Below, piece by piece: positions 1 through 6,461 of a DNA stretch of 8,883 nt (positions are counted from its first letter, which is position 1; each line of letters starts with the position of its first letter). Below the pieces are notes generated by a model. That model did no database searches. It was not told where the DNA came from and was given only the letters and a program-made list of their open reading frames with translations. This DNA is from Quisquiliibacterium sp. Its GTDB lineage: Bacteria > Pseudomonadota > Gammaproteobacteria > Burkholderiales > Burkholderiaceae_E. Location of the stretch: the NCBI GenBank assembly GCA_030830765.1, contig JAURMJ010000134.1, positions 1 through 8,883 of the forward strand, in the 5' to 3' direction. Made by a program: the position numbers and the translations under genes.

Positions 1-581
1 CCGTACTCGATGCCGTTGTGAATCATCTTGACGAAATGCCCGGCGCCACTCGGTCCGCAATGCATCCAGCCGTCTGCCCCGCCTGGGGCCAGTGCATCGG
101 CGAAGACGCGGACCCGTTCGACCGCCTCGGGGGCTCCACCCAGGGACAGGCAATATCCGTTCGCCAGACCCCAGACGCCGCCGGAGACTCCGCAGTCCAG
201 GAATTCGATACCTTGCTCGCGTGAGCGTGCAGCGCGGCGCTGAGAGTCCTGGTAATTGGAATTGCCGCCCTCGACAATGAGATCGCCGGCAGCCAGCTGC
301 TGCCAGAGCATCTCAAGGGTCGTATCGGTGATCTCGCCGGCTGGCAGCATGACCCAGATGAGCCGGGCATTCTTGCCGGCCGTGGCGGCAGGCAGTGCCG
401 CGACCATTTCACTGAGGGTGGCAAAGCACTGTACGCCAGCCTCCTCGGCCAACGCGTTGCGGGCCTCATCGCTGGCATCGAAACCAAAGACGCGGATTCC
501 CGCCCGCGCCATCCGTCTTGACATGTTCGCACCCATGCGACCAAGCCCAACCATGCCAATCGTGAAACTGCTTTCGCTCAT
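1..581 (-). CDS. gnd: 6-phosphogluconate dehydrogenase, decarboxylating, NAD-type (5' part; C-terminus off the left edge)
   Basis: The visible 193 codons are the N-terminal Rossmann domain and the start of the catalytic region of a 6-phosphogluconate dehydrogenase, which oxidatively decarboxylates 6-phosphogluconate to ribulose 5-phosphate. Seen directly: the dinucleotide-binding GLGRMG at residues 12-17; [10 protein letters not shown] near 104-113; the substrate loop VSGG at 132-135; and the catalytic-helix stretch [15 protein letters not shown] near 179-193, with the expected Lys185 and Asn189. The second beta strand ends in an acidic residue (FGFD, Asp35) where NADP enzymes such as E. coli Gnd have Asn-Arg-Ser, which points to NAD preference and to the short GndA/YqeC-like class. 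That class assignment is inference because the C-terminus is missing. The ATG overlaps the miaA stop (ATGA at 578-581) and has a good ribosome binding site, AGGAG, five bases upstream. The family call is firm. Confidence 0.93.
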   Translation of the reverse strand, partial: MSESSFTIGMVGLGRMGANMSRRMARAGIRVFGFDASDEARNALAEEAGVQCFATLSEMVAALPAATAGKNARLIWVMLPAGEITDTTLEMLWQQLAAGDLIVEGGNSNYQDSQRRAARSREQGIEFLDCGVSGGVWGLANGYCLSLGGAPEAVERVRVFADALAPGGADGWMHCGPSGAGHFVKMIHNGIEY

Positions 582-1534
582 TGATGCTCCTGCACCAGGT
601 CAAGAACTTGTTGGTTCGCGTCGGGCGCGAGGCAGTCGACGACGATTTTGTCCGGGGTTGATCGCAGCCAGGTCAACTGGCGCTTGGCAAGCTGCCGGGT
701 CGCCGCAATGGCCCGCGCGATCGCGGTGTCCAGATCATACTGACCGTCAAGATGCTCCCAGATCTGGCGATAGCCGACGCAGCGCATCGAGGGCATCGAC
801 AGATTCAGATCGCCGCGGGCCCTCAGGGCTCTCACCTCCTCGACCAGACCCTCGTCAATCATCTGGTGCAGTCTGCGGGCGATCCGTGCGTGCAGCACTG
901 CACGATCCGAAGGCTCCAGCGCAATTTTCAGCCAGCGCCGGTTGTTCGGGGCTGCGCGTTGTGTCGCCAGCAGCTGTGTCATCGGCATGCCGGTGATCTC
1001 GTGAACTTCGAGGGCGCGCTGGATACGCTGCGCATCGGCTGGCTCGAGCCGTGCTGCCGTCTGCGGGTCGATCGCCTGCAGTCGCCTGTGCATCGCCGGC
1101 CACCCCAGCTCGGCAGCCTGTGCGTCCAGCGCGGTACGGATCTGCAGATCGGCTTGTGGCAGCTCATTGAGCCCCTCGGTCAGGGCCTTGGCGTACAGCA
1201 TCGTGCCGCCAACCAGCAGCGGCAGGCGGTTCCGCGCATCGATTTCATCGATCAGCCGGTTTGCGTCATTTGCAAAGCGCGCTGCCGAGTAGCTTTCACA
1301 CGGGTCGATGATGTCGATCAGGTGGTGGACCGCTTCATTGCGCTCGCTGTGCGTCGGTTTTGCCGTGCCGATGTCCATCCCGCGGTAGACCAGCGCCGAG
1401 TCGATACTGATGATTTCAGCGGGCAGGCTGCGGACAACATGCATCGAGGCAGCACTCTTGCCCGAGGCCGTGGGGCCGAGAATCAGAACGGCCAAGGTGC
1501 CTGTACTGCTCACGCTCGGTCTTTCTTCGTTCAT
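578..1534 (-). CDS. miaA: tRNA dimethylallyltransferase MiaA
   Basis: MiaA transfers a dimethylallyl group to N6 of A37 in tRNAs that read UNN codons, giving i6A37, which is usually processed further. The 318-residue product has the normal family length. Visible motifs: the P-loop GPTASGKS at 20-27; the [17 protein letters not shown] segment at 44-60, containing the catalytic Asp45; [12 protein letters not shown] at 107-118; the [13 protein letters not shown] stretch at 250-262; and [13 protein letters not shown] at 279-291. The frame stays open for 24 codons further upstream, but that extension lies inside mutL. The ATG at 1534 sits in an ATGA overlap with the mutL stop and places the P-loop at the usual distance from the N-terminus. 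No strong ribosome binding site precedes it (GGTTCCTGCGCGGCCG), so translation probably depends on ribosomes finishing mutL. The mutL-miaA order is widely conserved in proteobacteria. Confidence 0.97.
   Translation of the reverse strand: MNEERPSVSSTGTLAVLILGPTASGKSAASMHVVRSLPAEIISIDSALVYRGMDIGTAKPTHSERNEAVHHLIDIIDPCESYSAARFANDANRLIDEIDARNRLPLLVGGTMLYAKALTEGLNELPQADLQIRTALDAQAAELGWPAMHRRLQAIDPQTAARLEPADAQRIQRALEVHEITGMPMTQLLATQRAAPNNRRWLKIALEPSDRAVLHARIARRLHQMIDEGLVEEVRALRARGDLNLSMPSMRCVGYRQIWEHLDGQYDLDTAIARAIAATRQLAKRQLTWLRSTPDKIVVDCLAPDANQQVLDLVQEHQ
587..591 (-). promoter_or_regulatory. Ribosome binding site of the dehydrogenase gene
   Basis: On the minus strand AGGAG lies five bases before the ATG at 581, inside the last codons of miaA. 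It is the clearest Shine-Dalgarno site of the mutL-miaA-gnd set and fixes the dehydrogenase start at the ATGA overlap. Confidence 0.7.
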
Positions 1535-3456
1535 CGGCCGCGCAGGAACCAGCGATCCAGTTCCTGCATCGTCACCTGAACCCAAGTCGGGCGACCGTGG
1601 TTGCACTGGTCGGCTCCTGCGGTCGCTTCCATTTCGCGCAGCAGCGCATTCATTTCCGGAATGCTCAGGCGGCGGTTCGCACGCACGGCGCCATGGCAGG
1701 CCATTGAGGCGAGCAGTGCATCACGGTGTTCGGTCAGTGCTCGGGCAGTGCCTGCTTCACGCAGTTCGGCCAGCACGCTGCGGGCCAGTGCAGCAGGGTC
1801 CCCGCTGGCCAGTTCAGCCGGCACCGTGCGAACCGCAATCGCGGTCGGGCCGATCAGCGACATCTCCAGGCCGAGTGCGGTCAGCGTCTCGGCTGCTTCC
1901 TCGACCAGGCTTGCATCGACCGCTTCGGCGCGGAACGTTGCCGGGATCAGTAGCGGCTGGCGCGGCATCTGGCGCGAATCAAGCGCTCGCTTCAGGCGTT
2001 CATAGACGATGCGCTCATGGGCCGCATGCATATCGATCAGCACCAGGCCAGCGGCGTTCTGGGCCAGGATGTAGACGCCATGCAATTGTGCAATTGCGTA
2101 GCCCAGCGCGGGGATTGCGCCGGCCTGCGCTGTTGCGTGGTTCTGCAGGTCCTGGACCGGTGATGCTGCTGCGTTTTCAACCGGTTGATCCGTGTTGTAC
2201 ATCGACCCCGCGGGTTGTCCGTAATTGCTCGGCGCATCCTGGCCGGTGGCATAAAAGCCCAACGCCGCCTCACTGGCATCGGGGCGAAGTGCCGTGGAAT
2301 AGCTGAACGCTGGGGCTCCCGGCCTGGCGCCGGGCTCGGCAATGGGCAAGGCGCCTTGCACTGGGGTGAAGCGTGCCGGACCCTGCATCTGGGCGGGACC
2401 TGCTGCAGCCGACCAGCGCCGCTGCTCGTCCGATGTCAGCGTCGGATGTTCGGCCGCGGTCGTGCGCAAGGCATCACGCACTGCATGAAAGACCAGTCTG
2501 TGCACAGCCTGAGAATCGCGAAACCTGACCTCGGTCTTGGCCGGGTGCACATTGACATCCACCAGCGCCGGGTCGATGTTCAGGAACAGGACATAGGCCG
2601 GCTGCCGATCCCCGTGCAGTACATCACTGTAGGCCTGGCGTACCGCGTGCGTCAGCAGCCGATCCCGCACAAACCGTCCGTTCACATAAACGAACTGGCG
2701 GTCGGCACGGGCACGGCTGTGGGTCGGCAGACCGAGCAGGCCCGTCAGCGCCAGCGTGCCAGCCCCACTGTCGGTTTCCCGGTGCGCTTTGGCATAGTCG
2801 TCGCCCAGGCCGGCCAGTGCGCGTGCTTGCCAGGATCCGGCCGGGTAGTGTTCGGCTCTGCGACCATCGACACGGAGCGTGAATGCAATCTGTGGATGCG
2901 CAAGTGCGACCCGGCGCCAGGCATCGGTGCAGTGTGCAGTCTCGGTCCCGGTGGATTTGAGGAATTTGCGCCGCGCTGGCGTCTGGGAATACAGATCCAG
3001 GACCTCAATTGTGGTGCCTGCAGTGCCAGCAGTTGGGGCAACGTGCGCATCGGCGCTGTCGAGCACGCTGGCATTCGGTGCGTTGCGTGTGCGCGACGTG
3101 ATTCGGACTCTGGCTACCGCCGCGATCGAGGCCAGTGCCTCACCACGAAAGCCAAGCGTCCCGACGCGTTCGAGTTCCTCAAGGCTGGTGATTTTGCTGG
3201 TCGCATGGCGCTGCAGAGCAAGTGCAAGTTCATCTTCCGGGATCCCGCAGCCGTCGTCGATGACGGCGACACGGCGAACGCCACCTTCCTCGATTTGCAG
3301 TTCGATCCGGCTTGCGCCCGCATCGATTGCGTTTTCGAGAAGCTCCTTGACGACCGAGGCCGGACGTTCGACGACCTCGCCGGCAGCGATCTGGCTGATC
3401 AACATGTCCGCAAGCGCGCGGATCGGGCGCCTTTGCGGCGGCAGCGGGGTGTTCAT
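1531..3456 (-). CDS. mutL: DNA mismatch repair protein MutL, endonuclease-type
   Basis: This 641-residue MutL couples mismatch recognition by MutS to downstream repair. The N-terminal GHKL ATPase is intact: the [11 protein letters not shown] box at 22-32, catalytic Glu38 and Mg-binding Asn42 in [17 protein letters not shown] at 67-72, HATSKI at 84-89 and [11 protein letters not shown] at 100-110. [12 protein letters not shown] at 301-312 closes the transducer domain. A poorly conserved linker runs from about 335 to 447. The C-terminal domain carries [12 protein letters not shown] at 475-486, matching the DQHA(X)2E(X)4E endonuclease motif, plus ACHGAVR (586-592) and CNHGRPT (618-624), which complete the metal site in nicking MutL proteins. 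QPLLIP at 500-505 matches the beta-clamp binding motif. E. coli MutL lacks the endonuclease motif and uses MutH; this protein should nick for itself. The gene is first in a minus-strand operon and ends in an ATGA overlap with miaA. Confidence 0.98.
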   Translation of the reverse strand: MNTPLPPQRRPIRALADMLISQIAAGEVVERPASVVKELLENAIDAGASRIELQIEEGGVRRVAVIDDGCGIPEDELALALQRHATSKITSLEELERVGTLGFRGEALASIAAVARVRITSRTRNAPNASVLDSADAHVAPTAGTAGTTIEVLDLYSQTPARRKFLKSTGTETAHCTDAWRRVALAHPQIAFTLRVDGRRAEHYPAGSWQARALAGLGDDYAKAHRETDSGAGTLALTGLLGLPTHSRARADRQFVYVNGRFVRDRLLTHAVRQAYSDVLHGDRQPAYVLFLNIDPALVDVNVHPAKTEVRFRDSQAVHRLVFHAVRDALRTTAAEHPTLTSDEQRRWSAAAGPAQMQGPARFTPVQGALPIAEPGARPGAPAFSYSTALRPDASEAALGFYATGQDAPSNYGQPAGSMYNTDQPVENAAASPVQDLQNHATAQAGAIPALGYAIAQLHGVYILAQNAAGLVLIDMHAAHERIVYERLKRALDSRQMPRQPLLIPATFRAEAVDASLVEEAAETLTALGLEMSLIGPTAIAVRTVPAELASGDPAALARSVLAELREAGTARALTEHRDALLASMACHGAVRANRRLSIPEMNALLREMEATAGADQCNHGRPTWVQVTMQELDRWFLRGR

Positions 3457-3483
3457 GGCAGAACCGGCAATGCAACGAATCCG

Positions 3484-3489
3484 ATTATA
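3484..3489 (-). promoter_or_regulatory. Candidate -10 box of the mutL-miaA-gnd operon
   Basis: The minus strand reads a perfect TATAAT here, 27 bases upstream of the mutL ATG, so a transcript would have a leader of about 20 bases. I see no good -35 hexamer at 16-18 bases, which may mean activator dependence or simply a weak promoter. The box lies in a 13-base palindrome, CCGAT-TAT-ATCGG (3481-3493). A site overlapping a -10 box could act as an operator, but that is inference. Confidence 0.45.
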
Positions 3490-3515
3490 TCGGCGGGGTA
3501 AACTGCCAGGCTAAA

Positions 3516-3535
3516 CAAAGGCATGAAAGCCTTTG
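3516..3535 (+). repeat. Perfect inverted repeat (7-bp stem, 6-base loop) between mutL and dedA
   Basis: CAAAGGC, loop ATGAAA, GCCTTTG. It lies upstream of both divergent genes, so it is not a terminator for either, and no T-run follows on either strand. ACTGC at 3502-3506 can pair with GCAGT at 3535-3539, and AGGCT at 3508-3512 can compete for AGCCT at 3528-3532, so alternative folds are possible. It may be a dedA leader hairpin or a protein-binding palindrome. Confidence 0.5.
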
Positions 3536-3609
3536 CAGTCAGCCGGAACTATTCTGATCGGTGCAACCCCGGATCCTTACCCTGAACGCACGCTCCACAG
3601 CCCCAGACG

Positions 3610-4269
3610 ATGGACGCCGCCCAACTCATTGATATCTTCCTGCACCTTGACAAGCATCTGGCCGAGGTCGTCGCGAACTATGGCGTCTGGGTCTATGTAT
3701 TGCTGTTCACGATCATCTTTGTCGAGACGGGGTTTGTCGTGATGCCATTCCTGCCTGGCGATTCACTGTTGTTTGTCGCCGGCGCGATCGCCGGCGTAGG
3801 GGGCATGAGCCTGCCCGTGCTGCTTGTACTGCTCAGCGTGGCGGCGATCCTGGGCGATGCGCTGAATTACTCGGTCGGTCGTGCGGTTGGTCCGCGGGTT
3901 TTCGGCTGGGAGCAGTCGCGATGGTTCAATCGTGCAGCCTTTGATCGTGCGCATGCGTTCTATGAAAAACACGGTGCAATCACGATCATCGTGGCGCGCT
4001 TTCTGCCCTTTGTGCGAACCTTTGCGCCGTTCGTGGCGGGCATCGCGCAGATGAACTACTCGAAGTTCGCGACCTACAATGTAGTGGGCGGCCTGTTGTG
4101 GGTCTGCAGCCTTTGTTCGCTGGGTTTTCTGGTCGGCAACACGGCCTGGGTCAAGGCCCACTTTCAATGGGTGACCCTCGCATTCATCGTGATTCCCGGC
4201 TTGCCGGCAGTCTTTGAGGTGCTGCGGCACTGGTCAAGGGGGCGTGCGGCAAGGCGTACCAGGGTCTGA
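3610..4269 (+). CDS. DedA/VTT-family inner-membrane protein (probable undecaprenyl-phosphate flippase or related transporter)
   Basis: A 219-residue polytopic membrane protein of the DedA (SNARE-associated/VTT) family. Members are needed for envelope integrity and drug or pH tolerance, and several recycle the lipid carrier undecaprenyl phosphate across the inner membrane. Seen directly: the re-entrant-loop signature FVETGFVVMPFLPGDSLLF at 37-55, with Glu39 and Asp51, and the second signature YEKHGAITIIVARFLPFVRT at 118-137, with Arg130 and Arg136, followed by APFVAGIAQM. These four residues sit at the same numbers as those reported as essential in E. coli YqjA. Hydrophobic segments lie near 28-45, 52-85, 138-148, 157-177 and 187-205, and the C-terminus is basic. 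The ATG at 3610 is the only usable start after an in-frame TGA at 3583; its ribosome binding site is poor. The gene is divergent from mutL and 123 bases ahead of the response regulator on the same strand, so co-transcription is possible but unproven. The actual substrate here is not known. Confidence 0.93.
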   Translation: MDAAQLIDIFLHLDKHLAEVVANYGVWVYVLLFTIIFVETGFVVMPFLPGDSLLFVAGAIAGVGGMSLPVLLVLLSVAAILGDALNYSVGRAVGPRVFGWEQSRWFNRAAFDRAHAFYEKHGAITIIVARFLPFVRTFAPFVAGIAQMNYSKFATYNVVGGLLWVCSLCSLGFLVGNTAWVKAHFQWVTLAFIVIPGLPAVFEVLRHWSRGRAARRTRV

Positions 4270-4331
4270 GCAAGTCGGGCTGTGCCGAACGACGCTCCGT
4301 CAGGCGGGCGACAGGCGTGCTGGAATAGCCT

Positions 4332-4348
4332 TGACGTCAGGGAATTCC
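4332..4348. promoter_or_regulatory. Two adjacent 8-bp palindromes upstream of the response regulator gene
   Basis: TGACGTCA (4332-4339) and GGAATTCC (4341-4348) are both perfect palindromes separated by one base, 45-61 bases before the ATG at 4393. TTGACG (4331-4336) looks like a -35 box but has no fitting -10 at 16-18 bases. An A/T-rich patch, TTGTTTAACTTTTATC (4361-4376), is the likeliest -10 region. Operator function, for example autoregulation by the regulator, is speculative. Confidence 0.3.
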
Positions 4349-4392
4349 GTGTCTGCGGACTTGTTTAACTTTTATCGTGTGGCTCGTGTCTC

Positions 4393-5073
4393 ATGCGCAT
4401 TCTGGTGATCGAAGATGATCCTCTCGTGGCCGATGCCGTTACGGTCGGACTGCGCGGTGCCGGCTTTGCTGTTGACCGGGTCGAGAGCGCCGAACAGGCG
4501 GGTCTGGCGGTGCGCAACGAGCACTTCGATCTGATTGTGCTCGATCTGGGTCTGCCCGGGATGAGCGGCCTGGACTGGCTGCGGCGTCTGCGTGGTCGCA
4601 CCGGGCCGCAGCAGCGCACGCCGGTTCTGATCCTGACCGCGCGTGATGGCATCGATGACCGGGTCGACGGCTTGAATCTTGGTGCTGATGATTATCTGGT
4701 CAAGCCCTTCGTACTGCGCGAACTGGAGGCCCGCTGTCGCGCACTGATCCGTCGCACTGGCGCGACCGTCGCCGAGGAAAATCGTGTCGGCGAACTGGTG
4801 ATGAATGCGGGACGACGTGAACTAAGCCATCGTGGCAACCTGATCGAACTGACCCCGCGCGAGTGGTCGATCATGGAGTACCTGATGCTGCATGCCAACA
4901 CGGTCGTCCCCAAGGACAAGCTGCTGCAGGCGATCAGTGGCTGGGATGACAATCTTGGTCCGAATGCGATCGAGGTCTATGTTTCGCGCCTGCGTGGCAA
5001 GCTGGATGGCTCAGGGGTGATGATCCGAACAGTCCGTGGTGTCGGTTACCGGCTTGAAGAGATGCCTGCTTGA
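4393..5073 (+). CDS. OmpR/PhoB-family response regulator (QseB/PmrA/TctD-like)
   Basis: A 226-residue two-component transcription factor. The receiver domain (1-118) has the acidic pair Asp8/Asp9, phosphoacceptor Asp51 in IVLDLGLPGMSG, Thr82 in LTARD and Lys104 in LVKPF. The winged-helix DNA-binding domain spans about 130-223, with ELTPREWSIMEYLM at 152-165, the recognition region NAIEVYVSRLRGKL at 191-204 and the terminal hairpin IRTVRGVGYRL at 211-221. All residues needed for phosphorylation and DNA binding are present. It overlaps the kinase gene by four bases, so the two are almost certainly a cognate pair. The ATG at 4393 starts directly at the receiver's first strand (MRILVIEDD). No purine-rich ribosome binding site is visible in the preceding 15 bases, which hints at a very short or leaderless 5' end. 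The regulated genes cannot be told from sequence; the adjacent dedA is an obvious candidate. Confidence 0.95.
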   Translation: MRILVIEDDPLVADAVTVGLRGAGFAVDRVESAEQAGLAVRNEHFDLIVLDLGLPGMSGLDWLRRLRGRTGPQQRTPVLILTARDGIDDRVDGLNLGADDYLVKPFVLRELEARCRALIRRTGATVAEENRVGELVMNAGRRELSHRGNLIELTPREWSIMEYLMLHANTVVPKDKLLQAISGWDDNLGPNAIEVYVSRLRGKLDGSGVMIRTVRGVGYRLEEMPA

Positions 5074-6452
5074 AACATCGCAGTATCCGCACACGCTTAC
5101 TGCTGTGGCTTTTGCCACTGCTGGTCCTGATTTTGGGGGCTTTCTCGATCTTCGATTACCTGCGGGCGATCCGACCGATGGAGGCCGCTTATGACGCTGC
5201 GCTGGAAAACACCGCCTTTGCGGTCTCTGCCCGTCTGCGTGCCGACCAGGGGATGGTCCGGCTGGATCTGAGCGAGCAGACCGTTGCGTTACTGCGAACT
5301 GACCTGATCGACAGGATCTTTTTTCGGGTGATCGGCCCGTCAGGCCGTACGCTTGCAGGCGATCTCGAATTGAAGGGACCGGAAAGCACCTCGGGCATCA
5401 CCTTCTTTGATGACGTGTTTCAGAACCAGGCTGTGCGCGGCGTTTCCTACCCGGTCGCAACGCCGTTCGGGATTGGAACCGTGCTCGTCGCCGAGACGAC
5501 GGTCAAACGAGTCACTGCCAGGCGCGCGATGATCACCAATCGCATCGCGCAGGACATTGTCTTCGTATTCTTTGCGGTGCTGGTGGTCTGGTTCGCGGTC
5601 CGGGGTGTGTTGCGTCCACTCGAACAGTTGGCTGCCCATGTCTCGGCCCGATCGCCCTCGGATCTTCGCGCCCTGCCCGAGAATGGCTCGCCGCGTGAAG
5701 TGCTGCCTTTGATTGATTCATTGAATCGGCTGTTCGTGCGGATCGGTTCGACGCAGGACGGCCAGCGGCGTTTCATTGAAAACGCTGCGCATCAGCTGCG
5801 CACGCCGCTCGCGGGTCTGCAGGGCCAGGTGGAGCTGGCGATCAAAGAAGCTCGCCGTCTGGGCGAGACCGGCAGTGCGCTCGATGAGCGCCTCACCCGG
5901 ATTGAACAGGCGACCAGGCGAGTCACCCATCTTGCCAACCAACTGCTCACCTTGTCGCGCTCTGACCGCCCGACTCATGACAGCGTTGCGCGTCGTGCCG
6001 TGCAACTGGCCGACCTTGTGAACGATGTAGTCGCCATACAGATTGATCGTGCGATCGAGCGAGAGCAGGATCTTGGTGCGGAAGCCGAGCCGGTCGCTGT
6101 GCTGGCGATCGAATGGGAATTGCGCGAAGTGATTTCCAACCTGGTTGACAACGCGATTCGTTATACGCCGCGTGGAGGCCGGATCACTGTGCGTTGCGGC
6201 CCGTTGGAGCGTGGTGCGTTCATCGAGGTCGAGGATTCGGGTGTGGGGATCGCGCCTGAAGAGCGTGACAGAGTCTTCGAGCGGTTTTATCGCGCAGCCG
6301 GAGCGGTTCCCGGAGGCTCCGGTCTGGGACTTTCGATCGTCCATGAGATCGCGTCGCTGTATGAAGCGCGGGTACAGATTTCAGATCCGCCGCGCGGACA
6401 GGGCGCCGTGGTCAGAATTGTTTTTCCGCTGGCCTATGGGCAGCAGGCCTAG
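5070..6452 (+). CDS. Membrane sensor histidine kinase (TctE/QseC-like)
   Basis: A 460-residue two-component kinase partnered with the regulator just upstream. Layout: first transmembrane helix about 8-29; periplasmic sensor region about 30-160, resembling the N-terminal domain of TctE-type kinases; second transmembrane helix about 161-178; HAMP linker about 178-232; dimerisation and phosphoacceptor domain with His241 in AAHQLRTPLAGL; then the ATPase with N-box NLVDNAIRYTP (357-367), G1 box DSGVGI (389-394), F-box FERFYRA (403-409) and G2 box GGSGLGLSIV (415-424). All catalytic motifs are intact. The start is TTG at 5070, inside TTGA with the regulator stop, preceded by GAAGAGA. An in-frame TGA at 5055 rules out anything further upstream, and the first internal ATG (residue 37) would delete the first membrane helix. 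TctE-class kinases include sensors of tricarboxylates, but the ligand here cannot be predicted. The gene ends nine bases from the convergent amiC stop. Confidence 0.94.
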   Translation: MKHRSIRTRLLLWLLPLLVLILGAFSIFDYLRAIRPMEAAYDAALENTAFAVSARLRADQGMVRLDLSEQTVALLRTDLIDRIFFRVIGPSGRTLAGDLELKGPESTSGITFFDDVFQNQAVRGVSYPVATPFGIGTVLVAETTVKRVTARRAMITNRIAQDIVFVFFAVLVVWFAVRGVLRPLEQLAAHVSARSPSDLRALPENGSPREVLPLIDSLNRLFVRIGSTQDGQRRFIENAAHQLRTPLAGLQGQVELAIKEARRLGETGSALDERLTRIEQATRRVTHLANQLLTLSRSDRPTHDSVARRAVQLADLVNDVVAIQIDRAIEREQDLGAEAEPVAVLAIEWELREVISNLVDNAIRYTPRGGRITVRCGPLERGAFIEVEDSGVGIAPEERDRVFERFYRAAGAVPGGSGLGLSIVHEIASLYEARVQISDPPRGQGAVVRIVFPLAYGQQA

Positions 6453-6461
6453 CCGCTCGGC

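Noticed and set aside
256..996. 246-codon plus-strand ORF spanning the gnd and miaA ends
   Set aside because: It crosses two real genes on the other strand and has a biased Arg/Ser/Ala/Pro composition.
752..1579. 275-codon plus-strand ORF opposite miaA
   Set aside because: It mirrors the codon structure of miaA, with no motif or ribosome binding site of its own.
1535..1606. 24-codon N-terminal extension of MiaA
   Set aside because: It lies entirely within mutL; the ATGA overlap start gives the normal MiaA N-terminus.
2185..3501. 438-codon plus-strand ORF opposite mutL
   Set aside because: It is antisense to a well-supported MutL, shows no recognisable domain and is rich in Arg, Gly and Cys as expected of a high-GC shadow frame.
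3533..3742. 69-codon ORF overlapping the dedA start in another frame
   Set aside because: It uses a TTG start and competes with the clear DedA frame; it shows no recognisable features.
4279..4289. Possible terminator after dedA in the 4270-4330 spacer
   Set aside because: Only very short stems can be drawn there and no T-run follows, so a terminator is not supported.
5718..6344. 208-codon minus-strand ORF opposite the histidine kinase
   Set aside because: The kinase frame carries all catalytic motifs; the antisense frame has none.
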